Source: Casuarina equisetifolia
Lineage: Eukaryota; Streptophyta; Magnoliopsida; Fagales; Casuarinaceae
Direction: 5' to 3'
DNA length: 64,000 bases
NCBI GenBank assembly: GCA_028551475.1
Contig: CM052359.1
Location: 7,503,583-7,567,582, forward strand
Below, in pieces: positions 38,477-52,470 of the stretch. The position numbers and the translations under genes are program-made. How positions within the stretch are numbered: the stretch's first letter is position 1; each line of letters begins with the position of its first letter. The notes under the pieces were generated by a model. That model was not told the origin of the DNA and did not search any database. It saw only the letters and a list, made by a program, of their open reading frames with translations.

Positions 38477-39864
38477 TAACTTACCAGCCTCTATTTCGTT
38501 ATTAATTTTCACTTTATTGCTCTCCACGACTATATTTTGACTTTTTTCTTCACTCTCTCTCCCTCTCTTTGCTGATGCAATTTCCTCTTGCTTTTATTAG
38601 CTTTTGTTATTGTTTTAATAAATGCGAGTGGCCTCCATCTGCATAAAAACAGCTTGTACCTTGTCAGGGCTGCCACACTGCCGATAAAAGATGATGAGTG
38701 GGAACTTCCACTTTACAAGAGTAAAGCTTAAATAAATGGCGGGCACTGTAGTAGCATGCATGCACTAGCAGGACACAGAGTGCGCATGTGTGTGCTTCTT
38801 TTTCTCTAATGGGGTGACGAAAATCCTTGCTTTACCCACCCACCTTAGGAAGATCTGAGAGTAGAAGGCGTAAGCTCTGCTCTTCCTGACCAAATAAAGA
38901 TAGATTTTCCCGTAAATCTCTCTTTGCTGATGCAGCAAGATAAGGTGTAACAGTAGAGACTCGTAGACAAAAACTTTTAAGACACCCATTTTCATCGTTT
39001 CCCGATGAGTTCGGGTTCAGCATTCCTCGGTTGAATACCATCGAAGTTCCTAGTTTCTCGCCAGGTTTTGGACACTTGCGCAGTTCTAAGTTAAGAAAAA
39101 GACAGCATGCAAGAAGTATCAAGATCTAATATTAATAAGATGGTCGTCATTGATAAGGAAGGACTCCTGAGTATGTGTGATCAGGTGTGTGCGTTTCGAG
39201 GAGGTGGGATTTCATAAACACAATCATATCCTCCTATCAGAGTGTCGCTGTTAACATGGTTGTGGGAAGGGTTCGGAAAGTTCCGTTCCTGTTTCCTCTT
39301 TCCCAGTTGTGCACATGGGAAGATGCTCTGTGTGTGCCAACAAAAGCATCGGGCTTCAAACATTGCCGTCTTTTTTTTTTTTTTCCCTTTCTTTTAGAGA
39401 CTCTTCTGACCATTAAGGGGCATTTTTTTAAAATTATGTTTAACTTGTTCATACTGGAGGGGGAGGCTTCAACTGAGGAACTCAGAATTGATAAAAGCAT
39501 TTTTCTCTAGAAACCTGCAACCATATCTGCACCTAATCTAGCCACCAAATCTTGTCCCTCTTCCTTGTTCCACCACGAAAGGAGAAAAAAGAAAAATGAT
39601 GGGCTTCTGCGACTACCTGACATCCCGTGAAGAGACAAAAGGTGCATTTAGAACCGAAAAAAGTATCTGGCAAGTGTACTAGTGATGCGATCAAAAGGGC
39701 ATCAATTTTTAAGGGAGACAGGCACTTGGGTGGGATGGAGTGGATCATAGTTGGTAGTGCCTTAGAAGATATCGTCCTTTCTGCTATGAGAGGTATCTGA
39801 GATTTGGAGTGTTAACATATAATATTTGATGATTTTTAAAAGTTAAGAGTGGTTTAACATCACC

Positions 39865-39946
39865 GTCGCTTTGGCCGAGTGGTTAAGGCGTGTGCCTGCT
39901 AAGTACATGGGGTTTCCCCGCGAGAGTTCGAATCTCTCAGGCGACG
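39865..39946 (+). tRNA. trnS-GCU: tRNA-Ser (anticodon GCU)
   Basis: An 82-nt nuclear tRNA gene without an intron. The acceptor stem GTCGCTT pairs with AGGCGAC (one G-U pair), followed by discriminator G. The A box lies at TGGCCGAGTGG. The anticodon loop CTGCTAA has GCT, which reads AGC/AGU serine codons. A long variable arm typical of serine tRNAs (about TACATGGGGTTTCCCCGC) precedes the T arm with GAGTTCGAATCTC. A T-rich stretch follows, suitable for Pol III termination. Start and end were set from stem pairing. Confidence 0.95.
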
Positions 39947-40971
39947 ATTTGTTTCTTGTTTCTTTTATTTATTTTATTTTATTTTATTTTATTTTATCCC
40001 CTCTTCCTTTTACTTTTCCTTTTTTTTTTTTTTTTTTTCAGTTCACATTCAGGAGGATGGAGGACGCGGAGGCACATAAGGGCCAAACTTTACCAAACCT
40101 AATTATATTTGTTACGGCTAAGCACCAATTCTTCAGTCTGGAAGTCTGAAAGAATTCCTTACAGCCATCTACATGGCTGTAATCTGAGCCCCGCACTTCC
40201 AATTCGGGTGGCTCTATGATCCGAGGGTAGAAAGAGTGTGTTTTAGCTAGAACCGTCAGAAATAAGAGTGAGAGTGAATACTAATGGAATCGGAAGAGGG
40301 AAACTGGTACAGTCCACACGCTGGATGTCATATACACATTTTCTCTCATGGCATTTTGCTTTTCCCTCTTGGCCGCTAGCTCCTTACCATCTACCATCAC
40401 TTTGTTAGAGAAAATAGCTTAATATTCAATTTAAAATTAGGAATGTTATTAAATGTGAATAGAACTTTACTCTTCCCCTTCTATTTCACATTTTGCTTAA
40501 AATTTTACCCGAATCTTAAATGGCCAAGAACTGAAAAGGCAAGCATCGACCTCTCTAACCTCAAATTCAACTCTGTATTGCCATAATCGGCATCACTATA
40601 GGTGTACTAATCGAGCCACTCGCACAATGGTTATGTGCAGACATAAAACGACAAAAACAAAAGTATGGGATCTTCAATGCATGTATGAACGAATGACACG
40701 GTTATTTGCAGTATAAACGCGAGAGAGAGATATTTTTGTCTTATAACACCGAAAATTGATCAGGGAATTTCACATATTGCACTTGTTATGTAGCCAATCA
40801 AAGTCCTAACACTAATCCAGCCCAAGGGTTCTTCAAAATAGGAAGATACAGCACAATTAACAAGAAGTAAATGGACTATGGAAAATAGACAGCAAAATCC
40901 AGATCTTTCTTTGCAGTCGCCATAGCGGAAACATAAGCGAGAGAGTACCGAGGCTCAACCGCATGAAGATT
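39947..40971. other. Intergenic DNA between tRNA-Ser and RBX1
   Basis: A repeated ATTTT tract (about 39965-39996) and a T-run (about 40020-40039) lie just after the tRNA. The remainder holds no supported gene and includes the RBX1 3' UTR near 40860-40970. Confidence 0.5.
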
Positions 40972-43131
<2,160 letters not shown>

Positions 43132-43909
43132 GGCTGATTTTGCTAACGAAGGAACAGAGCAAAGTTCGAAAGGGAATATGGTAATGTGAATCGAAGAGGT
43201 TAGGCGCTTGATAAGGGTCATGGACTAGTGCCTGATATTTGGGCTGGGCTTTAACCCGATTCATTTCCCTAATAGGCAAGACAAGAGGAATTGGGATTTT
43301 ACGTTTTCCGTCGACCATTAAAAGAAATCGCACTAGGATATTACTTTTTTTTTGAAATTGATTAATACAATCTGCATGGAACTTGTTGAAATCCTTTTAA
43401 CAAATAAATTATCAATAAATTAACATATTAAACTCTTTAAACACGTTTCATAGAAAACACATGTTATTAGAGATAAAATAAATCGTTTAACCCAAAAATT
43501 AACTCATGAGTTAAGGAGATTTTTTTTAAAAAAATTATTCAAGGATTATATATTTCTTGATGGAGGATTTTTATTTCTACTATTTTTTCATATGCTAAGC
43601 ATATTTTTAGAATCAAGGTTGAACATATATACACATTAAGTATATTTCAAAAATTTAAAGTTTAGTAAGAGTTAAAATGAAATTGATATGAGCTTTAATA
43701 TCCTATTAGAAATATGCTTATAGTTTAATCTAAAAGTTAACTTATGAATTAGGACGACATTTTTTATATTTAAATATTACTTAAAAATTATAACTTTTTA
43801 ACGTGAGATTTTCATCTTTAGCACATGTTATAATCAAAACTATTAATATGTTTAATACAAATTAATGTAATTTTTTACACACTCATAGCTTGCAACTATT
43901 CAATAAAGT
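43132..43909. other. RBX1 upstream DNA and AT-rich intergenic sequence
   Basis: The first 100-150 bases upstream of the RBX1 ATG probably carry its core promoter; no clear TATA box was seen. The rest is AT-rich without a supported feature. Confidence 0.4.
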
Positions 43910-44000
43910 GGCTTTAGGGTTTTGGGAAAAGGTATAACATGGCTAAAAGTAACATTCCATTTGATGATCTCAAAGCACTTGTTCTTCTTGTCAATGGAGG
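43910..44000 (-). pseudogene. Decayed copy of RBX1 exon 1 and start of intron 1
   Basis: This stretch aligns with 42970-43062 of RBX1 in the same orientation. Shared landmarks in plus orientation are TTAGGGTTTTGGGAAAAGGTA (RBX1 has TTAGGGTTTAGGGAAAAGGTA), then CATTCCA(T/C)TT, TGATCTC and CTTGTTCTTCTT. It therefore spans the intron 1 donor and the 3' half of exon 1. Because intron DNA is included, it arose by DNA-level duplication, not by retrocopying. Codons are degraded and no other RBX1 exon was found beside it. Confidence 0.65.
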
Positions 44001-44226
44001 AATGGTAGATGTTATGTAAGGTTTGAATATGCAATCTAAGCTTGAAGTCAAGTACTGAACGATAAATTTGTGATTTATAGGCATTGTGGTACTACTTTCT
44101 ACATAGATTTGGCTCATCCAAATTCATATGGGTGCTAAAGTAAAACCTAAATTCTCAAAACATATTAATTTTATAGAGAAAAGCCTACACTTAACTTAAA
44201 ATATTAAGACATTAAGTGGAAGTAGT

Positions 44227-44508
44227 TGTTGGAGATACATGTATATTCCTATTAATTATTTCCTTTATTCACTATTGGATACTTATCATATGGCAAAATT
44301 TGTGTCGTTAAAAAGTAAGTTATTTAGGAAGTTAGTTTGTATGCAATAAGAAAATATTTTTTCTTTTATTCTTTCTTCTATAGTCTTGATTATAGTCAAT
44401 TTAGAATCCTTGTATTATAACTAGGATAGTCCTTGTATAATTTCTATAAGAAAGCAATATACAAAAAATTTCCAATTCTTGTTCTTTTTTCCTTTCCATT
44501 TTATGTCA
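44227..44508 (+). mobile_element. Copia-type LTR with adjacent primer-binding site
   Basis: A 282-bp segment begins TGTTGGAGATACATGT and ends TTTTATGTCA, the TG...CA form of an LTR. It is followed at once by CGGTATTATAAGCC, a degraded match to the initiator tRNA-Met primer site used by many copia elements (TGGTATCAGAGC). AT-rich, with a late-LTR motif ending in AAGAAAGCAATATA that recurs in the 51.3-51.4 kb fragment. The internal region that should follow is not recognisable. Confidence 0.6.
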
Positions 44509-44522
44509 CGGTATTATAAGCC
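44509..44522 (+). other. Degraded tRNA-Met primer-binding site
   Basis: CGGTATTATAAGCC directly follows the LTR end; it matches the copia primer site TGGTATCAGAGCC at 10 of 13 aligned bases by eye. Supports plus orientation of the former element. Confidence 0.45.
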
Positions 44523-44726
44523 TTTTTTTCCTAACCTAACATTTGTAATTTTTTTGGTTCTTTAATTGCCTCTAACTTTTTTTTCTTTCATTTGTCTTTT
44601 GCAAATTCACTCATTATCTGTGAAACAACATTAGCACTTTGGTGTAAAAATCAATAGCTAATTCATAAACACATAACAAAACACCCAAACAATTTTTTTC
44701 TTTCCCTTACTAGAAGTAGTTTACTT

Positions 44727-44763
44727 CCCCCCCCCCCCCCCCAAAAAAAAAAAAAAAAAAAAA
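44727..44763. repeat. Poly-C (16) followed by poly-A (21)
   Basis: Two adjoining homopolymers, C at 44727-44742 and A at 44743-44763, just left of the solo LTR. Lengths in such tracts are prone to sequencing error. Confidence 0.9.
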
Positions 44764-44778
44764 CTAAAAAGTCCTTAC

Positions 44779-46410
44779 TGTTGGGTTTTATGGCTTAACA
44801 AGAAGGGGGGTTGAATTGTTCTTGTACCGAAAATTATGCTTTTGTATGATATAAAAAATTTAATCAATTAATTTAACAATTTGTATGATAATAAGAGAAC
44901 AAATAGAATTATTTAAGCAAGTAAAGAGTAAGAGAATCAACACCCAATTTACCACGATGGTTCGGCACTCTATCTTAAAGTCTTACGTCCACCCTCTTCT
45001 CTTTCAATCCAACCGATTGAAGTCACTTTTACTTAACCTGATCAGGAGAATAAGTTTTCCCTAATATAAATAATTCCTTCTTAAAGGAATTCTTAAGTCT
45101 AAATACAAATTATGATCAAAAGATCATATATAGTAGTAAATCCCTAAATAATATGTTAGTTTATGGGATATTGCTAATCAAAGGAACTATTCATACATAT
45201 ATATCAAGATACAAAGCTCATATCACGAAGTCCCCAATTTGAAGAAATTAGGGTTTTGGATTTTCCTTAAAATTTATGTGCAGTAAATGTTTATAAGTGA
45301 AATCAATACATAAATAATGTCATACAAGCTATGATTGAGTATATAATCGAAGATCAAGGCAGATAATCAAATATCACCGAACCCCTGTGAGTCATCGAGA
45401 GATGAACAAACTCGAATCAAATAATAGGTGAGCTTAATAGACTTTCTTCACAACGAGAACACTTCAAATAGATGTCAATCATAAAAAAAAAATCTTTACG
45501 CACACATCTCCTTTAAATAAAAGTAGATCTAGGGCCTTTTCGAATCAAACCTGAACCATAGCCATCTTCCCGTTAGAAATAGTAGGCTATCTATCAAATC
45601 AATCCTCATATAAGCCTTCAGAGTCGAAATTCGACTATTCTGACAGCTTGTCTTCTCCAGAATCCTCCTGTTGAGGTTTCGGCGTTTAAGAGAAGCACAA
45701 ACGGCATCGGGGATGAGTGAAGCGGCTAACGGCTAGCGGCTAGGGCAGACTCGTTGAAAGATAGAAGCCTCTTATGTGCTTCCTTAATTGAGACAACATC
45801 GTAGCCAAAAGACTTCACCGATGGTCAAGGTAACACCGTAACAAGGAGATACCACTAATAGTCAAGATGACACAGTAACAAAGAGCAAGATCGAGCTGAT
45901 GCGAGCTTGGGCTGCACCACATCGTCTCAGTCCAACAACAAGGGTTCAGTCCAGTGATGAAATATCTAGCAGATATACATGGTCCAATATCAACAAGGTC
46001 CAAAAATATGATCTTTTACAAAGTTCATATTTTAGTGTATTACATATATTTGACTTTGAACTTATATCAAGATGGAGTTAATGTCCATCATGTTCCTACA
46101 ATTACATCAAACCAAGTATCATATTCCTAAAATAAAATATATTCAAATATATTATATTTCTTAAGAAAATATTTAAATAATCAATATATTCAAATATTCA
46201 AATATTTGAATATATGTCACAAGAGCTTTAAGAATATGTTTTATGAAGAAATGTAAGAACCCGGTTACTTTATAATATCATTAATTGATATTATAATTTG
46301 TACACCTTTTACTTCTTATAATTTTTCTTTTTGCACATATAAAAACATATTTTAAGAATTGATATTTACTAAAAATATTTTTAGTCACAGCAAAATCCTA
46401 TTTTCCAACA
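44779..46410. mobile_element. Solo LTR, 1632 bp, with 5-bp target duplication CTTAC
   Basis: The segment starts TGTTGGGTTT and ends TTTTCCAACA, so TGTTGG and CCAACA form a short terminal inverted repeat as in plant LTRs. It is flanked on both sides by CTTAC (44774-44778 and 46411-46415), an intact 5-bp target site duplication. Inside are phrases common in large plant LTRs, such as GGGGGGTTGAATTG near the start and an ACCACGATGGTTCGGCAC stretch. No gag or pol coding is present, so unequal recombination probably removed the internal region. Orientation and superfamily (copia or gypsy) cannot be set from this alone. Confidence 0.8.
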
Positions 46411-46415
46411 CTTAC

Positions 46416-47519
46416 CAATTACCATGACAAAGCCCTTTTCTTCCAAATCTATCAAAGATCAATATGAGATGCTCCAATTGTTGAAGACATCACAAATCTA
46501 CCTGATTCTCCTAAAAGTTCAAGCCTTAAGTAGTTTGACCTAATCTAGTAGCAATTGTAGAATCCTTCTTCCTTTGGTTGGCTTGACCCAATTCAAATGG
46601 CTTATTGGTAGGTTAAGCAAACACAATTTGTTTAGGGGCAACTTGTGTCAACCCAATCTATTCATTGGATTCCTTACTAAGCCTAGCTTATCTTGTCATA
46701 GCTCGTCGAAAATCATCCCATTTAAAGGCTAGTTGGGTTAGCCTAGTGCACTAAGGGTAAGCTTGATCAAGCTTGACCTTTTTAAGAGTAGCTTGGCCAA
46801 GCCTAACCGACTTTGGGCCAATTTGTTCAATCCCACTCCAAAGGGCTCCCTTTTTAGGCCTAATCTTGCAAGACCTAATTTCTTTTGGGGTTCATGGATT
46901 AGGCCTATATGGACTCTACCCATTCAAGGGTATGTCAATTTTCTGTTGCCAATGCCAACCTAGGCCAAGTTGGTGTGCATTAAGCATGATGGCTCACCTA
47001 AGTCACTCGAGTATAAGATAAAATCCCTACATGTTTTTCCATTTAGGTTTTTATTTCCACACCATTGTCATTAATGACCATCTTGAACCAAACACTACCT
47101 TTTACATGGCAGCATTTAATAAGTTGAAACTATGCCTTTTCACACAACCTTTCATCGGCATTGATAACTAGTTACTTATTGGGCTCTTGAGATCTCACTC
47201 GCACCTTCATCTAATTGCTCTTATGTGCTTTTGCTTGTTCCTAAATTTGATGGTCCCAACATGCCATGACAATGCCTATAGTTAAGACATCATGTTACTA
47301 GTTTTTGTCCATGTCATCCAACAAATCCAATGGCTAGAATTTTTCCAAAAGCAAATCAAACTCATACATATTGTGATTATTGCAAAAAAACCTTATCATA
47401 CTAAAGATCAATAATGCATGGAAAGCCTATAGATAAAGATCAAAAGGGTAATGATGCTTTCATCAATATTGTGATAGCAAACTCTAATGAGGATATCAAC
47501 CAACCATTTAATGAAAAAC
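46416..47519. other. Intergenic DNA, probable old transposon sequence
   Basis: Repetitive-looking text with recurrent GGCC/GCCTA phrases (about 46600-46980), similar in style to 55050-55260. No gene or clear element boundary could be set. Confidence 0.35.
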
Positions 47520-50500
47520 TTTTAGTTATGTCAATCCTAAGATGTATGCATGGATTGGTTTAATGATATTACAATTCCTCAACATTAATTCTATTAGGCT
47601 TTTCATGTTTTTTAATAGGAAAAAAGTTGAACCATCTCCCACCAAGTTTCTAATCCTTAGTTTTATCAAATTATTCAAGACAATAATGTTATAAGGAATA
47701 AGAATTTTGAGCATAGTAATTTTTTCAAAGTAGTCAATTGGTCATGAGAAGTTGTTTGCATTGAAGAATAGAGATTCCAATTTCATAGAAGTTTATTCCT
47801 TTGGTATTATACCATTGAGGTAATTCCTATTGAAATCAATTACCTTAAGGTGGGCTACCTTTGGTAATACCATTAGAAGTGTTCTAGGAAGATCATGCTT
47901 TTTAAGAAATATGTTAATCACATGTCATACATTACTAGGGATGGGACAATTATAGTCAATAGTGCTATTGTATGTCTTATTTGTAGTTCCTTTTGTCTAG
48001 CTTGAGTAATTGCATGGATCTAGAAGTCAAGCACCTCTTCAAGTGAAGTAGTTATTGCTTATACTTAGTTCTCTTAGTTTGTTCAAATTAGTGGAATTGG
48101 CAAGTAACTCTCCTATGAAATTCTTAATGTTAAAAACAAGTTTCTCTAAGTCAATTGAACTCCTACACACAAGGTAAACATTTCTAAAATACAAATAGCT
48201 TTACAAGCTTAGAAATTTAAACATGACAAATTTTTCTAAGTAGTTAATTGATCTTAAGAAGCTATTTGCATTAAACAATAGAAACTCTAACTTTGTGGAA
48301 ATTCATTCCTTTTGTATTATACCACTAAGGTAGTTCTTATTGAAATCAACTACCTTAAGGTAGGGTAGCTTTGGTAATGCTAGTAGAAGTGTACTAGCAA
48401 GATCCTGTATTTTAATAATATGTTAATCACATGGCATAGATCTAGAATTTGAACATTCTTCCAATAAAGTAGTTATTGCTAATACTTAGTTCTTTTAGTT
48501 TAGTCAAATTACTAAAATTAACAAGTAATTATCATATGAAATTGTTACCCTTAAGAATGAATTTCTCTAAGTCAACCAAGCTGATGTAGGTTTGATGGTG
48601 GGCTTTAGTGAGCTTTATATAAGGTTATGAAAGAGTAGTTTTTTTTTGTGGGTTTTGGGTTTTTTTTTTCTCATGATGAGGATTATGTTTAGGTAGGAAT
48701 AAAGAAAAGGAAGAAAATAAAATATTTTCAAGATAAACTCCAAGGTGCAAAGGTAGTGCCATTACTCAAGGAGGTGCTCCATCACCAAATTTGGGCAAAA
48801 ATTGGATAAAGGAAGTAAAAGTTAAAACACACAATTAAGGATTTTCTATTCTTGTGAAAAAAAAGCTTCCTTACAACTTGAATGATGCTTTCTTTAAATA
48901 GAAAACTAAATCTAATCCTAAGTATACTAATAAATTAGAATTTATAAAAATTAAGGAAATCTCAGACAAATTAGGGATCCTAAGAATTAAGGGAATCTCA
49001 AAGAAATTAGGGATTCAAAAATTATTGAAATCCTAGACAAATTAGGGATCCTAAGAATTAAGGGAATCTCAAACAAATCAAGGATTCAAAAATTATTGAA
49101 ATCCCAAATAAATTAGGAATCCAATAGTTAAAGAAAACCAAATAAAAGGAAATAATCTTAGACAATAAAGAAATCCTAGAAAATTAATGACTAAAAATTT
49201 AAAGAAAACCCTAAAAAATATAATAAAGGAAATCCTAAACAAATCAGAATTCGTAAAGAATCTTTAGGATGTCCTTCAAGCTTGGGCTTCTTAGACCATT
49301 AGATCATAGTGTGGACTCTTAACTCTTTGATAAAGGAATTTGTAATATTGAGCCTTTAGTGCATCCATATCACAAGCTCCCAAGCATAAGGGTAATAGGT
49401 ATAAAAAAAACAAGTTGATCCCTAAATTTAAATATTTTAGCATGGTAATTTTTCTCAAGTAGTCATTTAGTCTTGAGAAGTTGCTTGCATTAAAGGATAA
49501 GGATTCTAGCTTCATAGAACCCAATTCCTTTGGTATTGTACCATAAAGGTAGTTCCTATTAAAATCAACTACCTTGAGGTAGGTAGCTTTGGAAATGTTG
49601 CTAGAAGTGTATTAGCAAGATCTTCATTTTTAAGAAATATGTTAATCATATGACATATAATATCAAGGAATTAACAATTATAGTTAAGAGTACTATTGTA
49701 TGTCCTATTTATGGTTCCTTTTATCTAACTTGAGTAATTACATGGATTTAGAAGTCAAACACTCTTCTAGTGAATTAATTGTTGTTTTATACTTAGTTTT
49801 CTTAGTTTGGTTAGATTAGTGACATTGGCAAGTAATTCTTAATGAAAATATTAAAATTAAAAATAAGTTTCTCTATGTCAACTAAGCTCCCAAGCATTAA
49901 GGGAACATGTCCAAAAGACAAATTGCTCTCTAGGCTCAAAATTTTGAGTGTGGTAATTCTTTTCAAGTAGTTAATTGATCCTAAGAATTTGTTTGCACTA
50001 AGGGACAAAGATTTCAACTTTATAGAAGTCCATTCCTTTGGTATTATACCATTAAGGTATTTCCTATTGAAATCAACTACCTTAACTGCAGTAATATACT
50101 AGAAGCGTATTAGCAAGATACTACTTTTTAAGGAATATGTTAATCACATAGCATACACTACTTGAAAAGGAACAATTGTAGTTGAGAGTATTATTGTATG
50201 TTATATTTAAAGTTTCTTTTATTTAGTTTGAGTAATTACGTGAATTTAGAAGTCAGACACTCCTTTAATGAAGCAATTATTGCTTATCTTTAGTTATTTT
50301 AATTTGGTCAAATTATTGAAACTCTCTTATCAAATTATTAGCATTAAGAACAAGTTTCTCCAAGTTAACCAAGCTCCTAAGCATACAAGGAACATGTCCA
50401 GAAAACAAGTTGCTCTCCAAGGATAAAATTTGAGTATGGTAAATTTTTCCAAGTAATCAATTGGTCTTGAGAAGTTATTTCCATTATGGGTTAGAGATTT

Positions 50501-50800
50501 CAATTTCATAGAAGACTATTCTTTTGGTATTATACTACCAAAGTAGTTTTTATTGAAATCAATTGCCTAAAGATAGAGTAACTTATCAATATTGTTGGAA
50601 GCGTACAAATAAGATCCTATTTTTTAAGAAATATGTTATTCATATGACACACACTATTAGGAAGGGAACAACTATATTTAAGATTATTATTATATATCCT
50701 ATCCGAATTCACTCTTATCCAACTTGAGTAATTACATGGATTGACATTGAAATTTAAATCGTTCTTCCTTAATTATGTAGTTATTTCTTTTAAGGCTTCA
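47520..50800 (-). pseudogene. Degenerate LRR receptor-like kinase (LRR-VIII type) ectodomain, tandemly duplicated
   Basis: Minus-strand frames, all interrupted, contain leucine-rich repeats in the style of LRR-VIII-2 (malectin-type) receptor kinases: a block resembling NMKSLIELMLRNCNIIKPI at 47526-47714, and repeated blocks with LKVIDFNRNYLNG, SMKLESLSF, LKILSLESN and VPLMLGSL. The same segment of about 500 bp recurs at about 47750, 48250, 49475, 49985 and 50470. Spacings of about 506, 507 and 486 bp fit a tandem array. The 1.2-kb gap between copies 2 and 3 holds extra DNA (48590-49290). I found no malectin domain, transmembrane segment or kinase. Stops and frameshifts make expression impossible. 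Confidence 0.6.
48945..49130. repeat. Short tandem repeat, unit about 75 bp, 2+ copies
   Basis: The phrases GGGATCCTAAGAATTAAGGG and ATTCAAAAATTATTGAAATCC alternate at least twice, with a third partial copy. It lies inside the insertion that separates LRR copies 2 and 3. Confidence 0.7.
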
Positions 50801-51269
50801 ATTCAACATTCATTAAATATTTTCTTTTCATATGATAAATGCTAATAATGTAACAAACAAGTAATTTGTTAGACATGTCTTTATGAATGCCCCCTCTTGG
50901 ATGGTAGGGTTTAGGGCCTAGATGTGGAAATATTGGCTAATGATGGCTTTGTGCCCCTAAGGCCATGAAGGGTGACAACATTACAACTATTATATGTAAA
51001 TTAACATTAAGAATCATCAAAGGTGAAAGGAAAAAAAAATACCTAATGAGAAAGAAGCTCTTGGGATAGGTTTATTAGGCCAAAAAATGGTTGGCTAGTG
51101 GAGCAAATGGCTAACTTCAAGGTGGCGGCACTTTTCTCACCTTCACCAAAGCAAGGAGACCAAGTGGCCACCAAGCGCCAAAGATAGGGACATGTAGATT
51201 GCACCGTTATAGAGAAAATAGGGAGGAGAGAGAGAGAATTGGTAAGGTAGAGTGAGAGTTAGGTTAGCT
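50801..51269. other. Intergenic DNA between the LRR relics and an LTR fragment
   Basis: No feature supported. A short AG-rich run occurs near 51220-51240. Confidence 0.35.
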
Positions 51270-51433
51270 AAGAATTTAGTTTGTGCACAAAAATAAAATA
51301 CTTATTTATTTATTTATTCTTTCATACACAATCCTAATTATAGTTGAACTACAATCCTTGTACAATTTTTATAAGAAAGCAATATATTGAAAATTCTCAA
51401 TTCTTATTTTTTCTTCCTATTCACTTTCTGTCA
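51270..51433 (+). mobile_element. LTR 3'-half, related to the LTR at 44227
   Basis: This segment shares with 44340-44508 the order TTTATTCTTTC, GATTATAGT-like, CCTTGTA(T/C)A, TTTTTATAAGAAAGCAATATA, and an end in TTTCTGTCA. The 5' half is missing or too diverged. It could be the 3' LTR partner of the element at 44227, with the LRR relics between them, or an independent fragment. Confidence 0.4.
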
Positions 51434-51599
51434 GTATTCATCTTTTTATAAATTACATCTTAAGTTTCTATGTTTGTTATGTGAGACTTAATAACTCCAT
51501 GTAAAGACCATGCTTTTTAAGAACATGAAATACAAGACAATGTTTAAGAAATAGAAGACTGTAACCATGCCAAAATCCTTAGCAATGAAGTTAACTTCT

Positions 51600-52470
51600 T
51601 TATTTATTGTTTTACCCACAACATGAAGCTTTTTTCTTTTTCTCAAAATATCCTCCTTTTTGATTCCATAAACTAAAACTCCCCCTAGGTCCTAAATCTT
51701 AGCCCATCATTGGTAATCTAAATCTCATTAGTCCTCTCTTTTACCAATCTTTACTTAAATTATCGCAAAAATATGGATCAATCATGAAACTTAAAGCTTG
51801 AGTCAATCCTAGTTAAGGTTGCCTTATCCCTTGAAATACAAAGTAGTTCCTAAAACATATGATCACATCTTTGCCTTTAGAACTCAAACCGTTGTTGGTA
51901 AGTACACCTTTTACAATTACATTGACATCTTATAGGCACTTTATGGACCATTTTTCTTCCAACAAGTTATTTTGCTTGAAAGAATTAGAGTCTTATAAGT
52001 ATATTTACATTGAAGAAATGCATGTTCTTTGCTCATGCCTACACGCTTTGGCCAGGAGGCCAATTAAGGTGAAAGAGCATCTCTTATCTCTTACTTTAAG
52101 CACCATGAGTAGAATTGTATTAGGTATGAAGTATTTTAGTGAATTAGAATCTAACATGATTAATGAATTCCAAGAGATGTTAGATGAGTTGCTTTTACTT
52201 AATGGGGTGATGGACATTGGAGGTTGGATGCCTTGGCTTGATTTCTTGCATGTGTAGAGGTATGTGAAGTGAATGAAGGTTGTGATAAAAAAAATTGGAT
52301 CAATTCAATAATTATGTTCTAGAGGAACACACGGCAAAGAGGGAAGGACTGGAAGATTCTGTTCCTAAAGACATAACATATTTTTTTTATCACAAATTGC
52401 TGATGATCCTGAGATTGATGTTAATCTCACCAATGACAATATCAAGGCTCAAGTACTATCTTAAGCTTTT
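51600..52470 (+). pseudogene. P450 pseudogene 1, exon 1 remnant (CYP71 clan)
   Basis: This stretch aligns along its length with exon 1 of the P450 at 59121. It keeps the proline-rich hinge region (AAACTCCCCCTAGG...CCCATCATTGG), the K-helix-preceding blocks (GPLM-like, then YKYIYIEEMH), RPIKVKEHLLSLTLS, the EFQEMLDELLLLNGVMDIGG block and the end VNLTNDNIK. Several frameshifts and stops break it, including TAG after LDFLHV (52255-52257). The intron boundary and the first intron bases can still be followed to about 52470. Its 3' exon end seems to survive at 56433, on the far side of a copia insertion. Confidence 0.8.

Larger units (their letters stand above)
33789..39864. other. Intergenic region between the subtilase and tRNA-Ser
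   Basis: Six kilobases without a supported protein gene. Named contents are a 7-bp tandem repeat (34162-34198), a poly-G tract (36800-36820), an LTR-like end (about 37240-37492), a 92-bp tandem duplication (38050-38227) and a CT microsatellite (38444-38471). Open stretches at about 34299-34600, 35110-35400 and 35705-36043 have no recognisable domains and I do not count them as genes. Confidence 0.5.

Noticed and set aside
39871-40149. Open frame starting within the tRNA-Ser gene
   Set aside because: It begins in the tRNA and runs through T-rich low-complexity sequence; not a protein.
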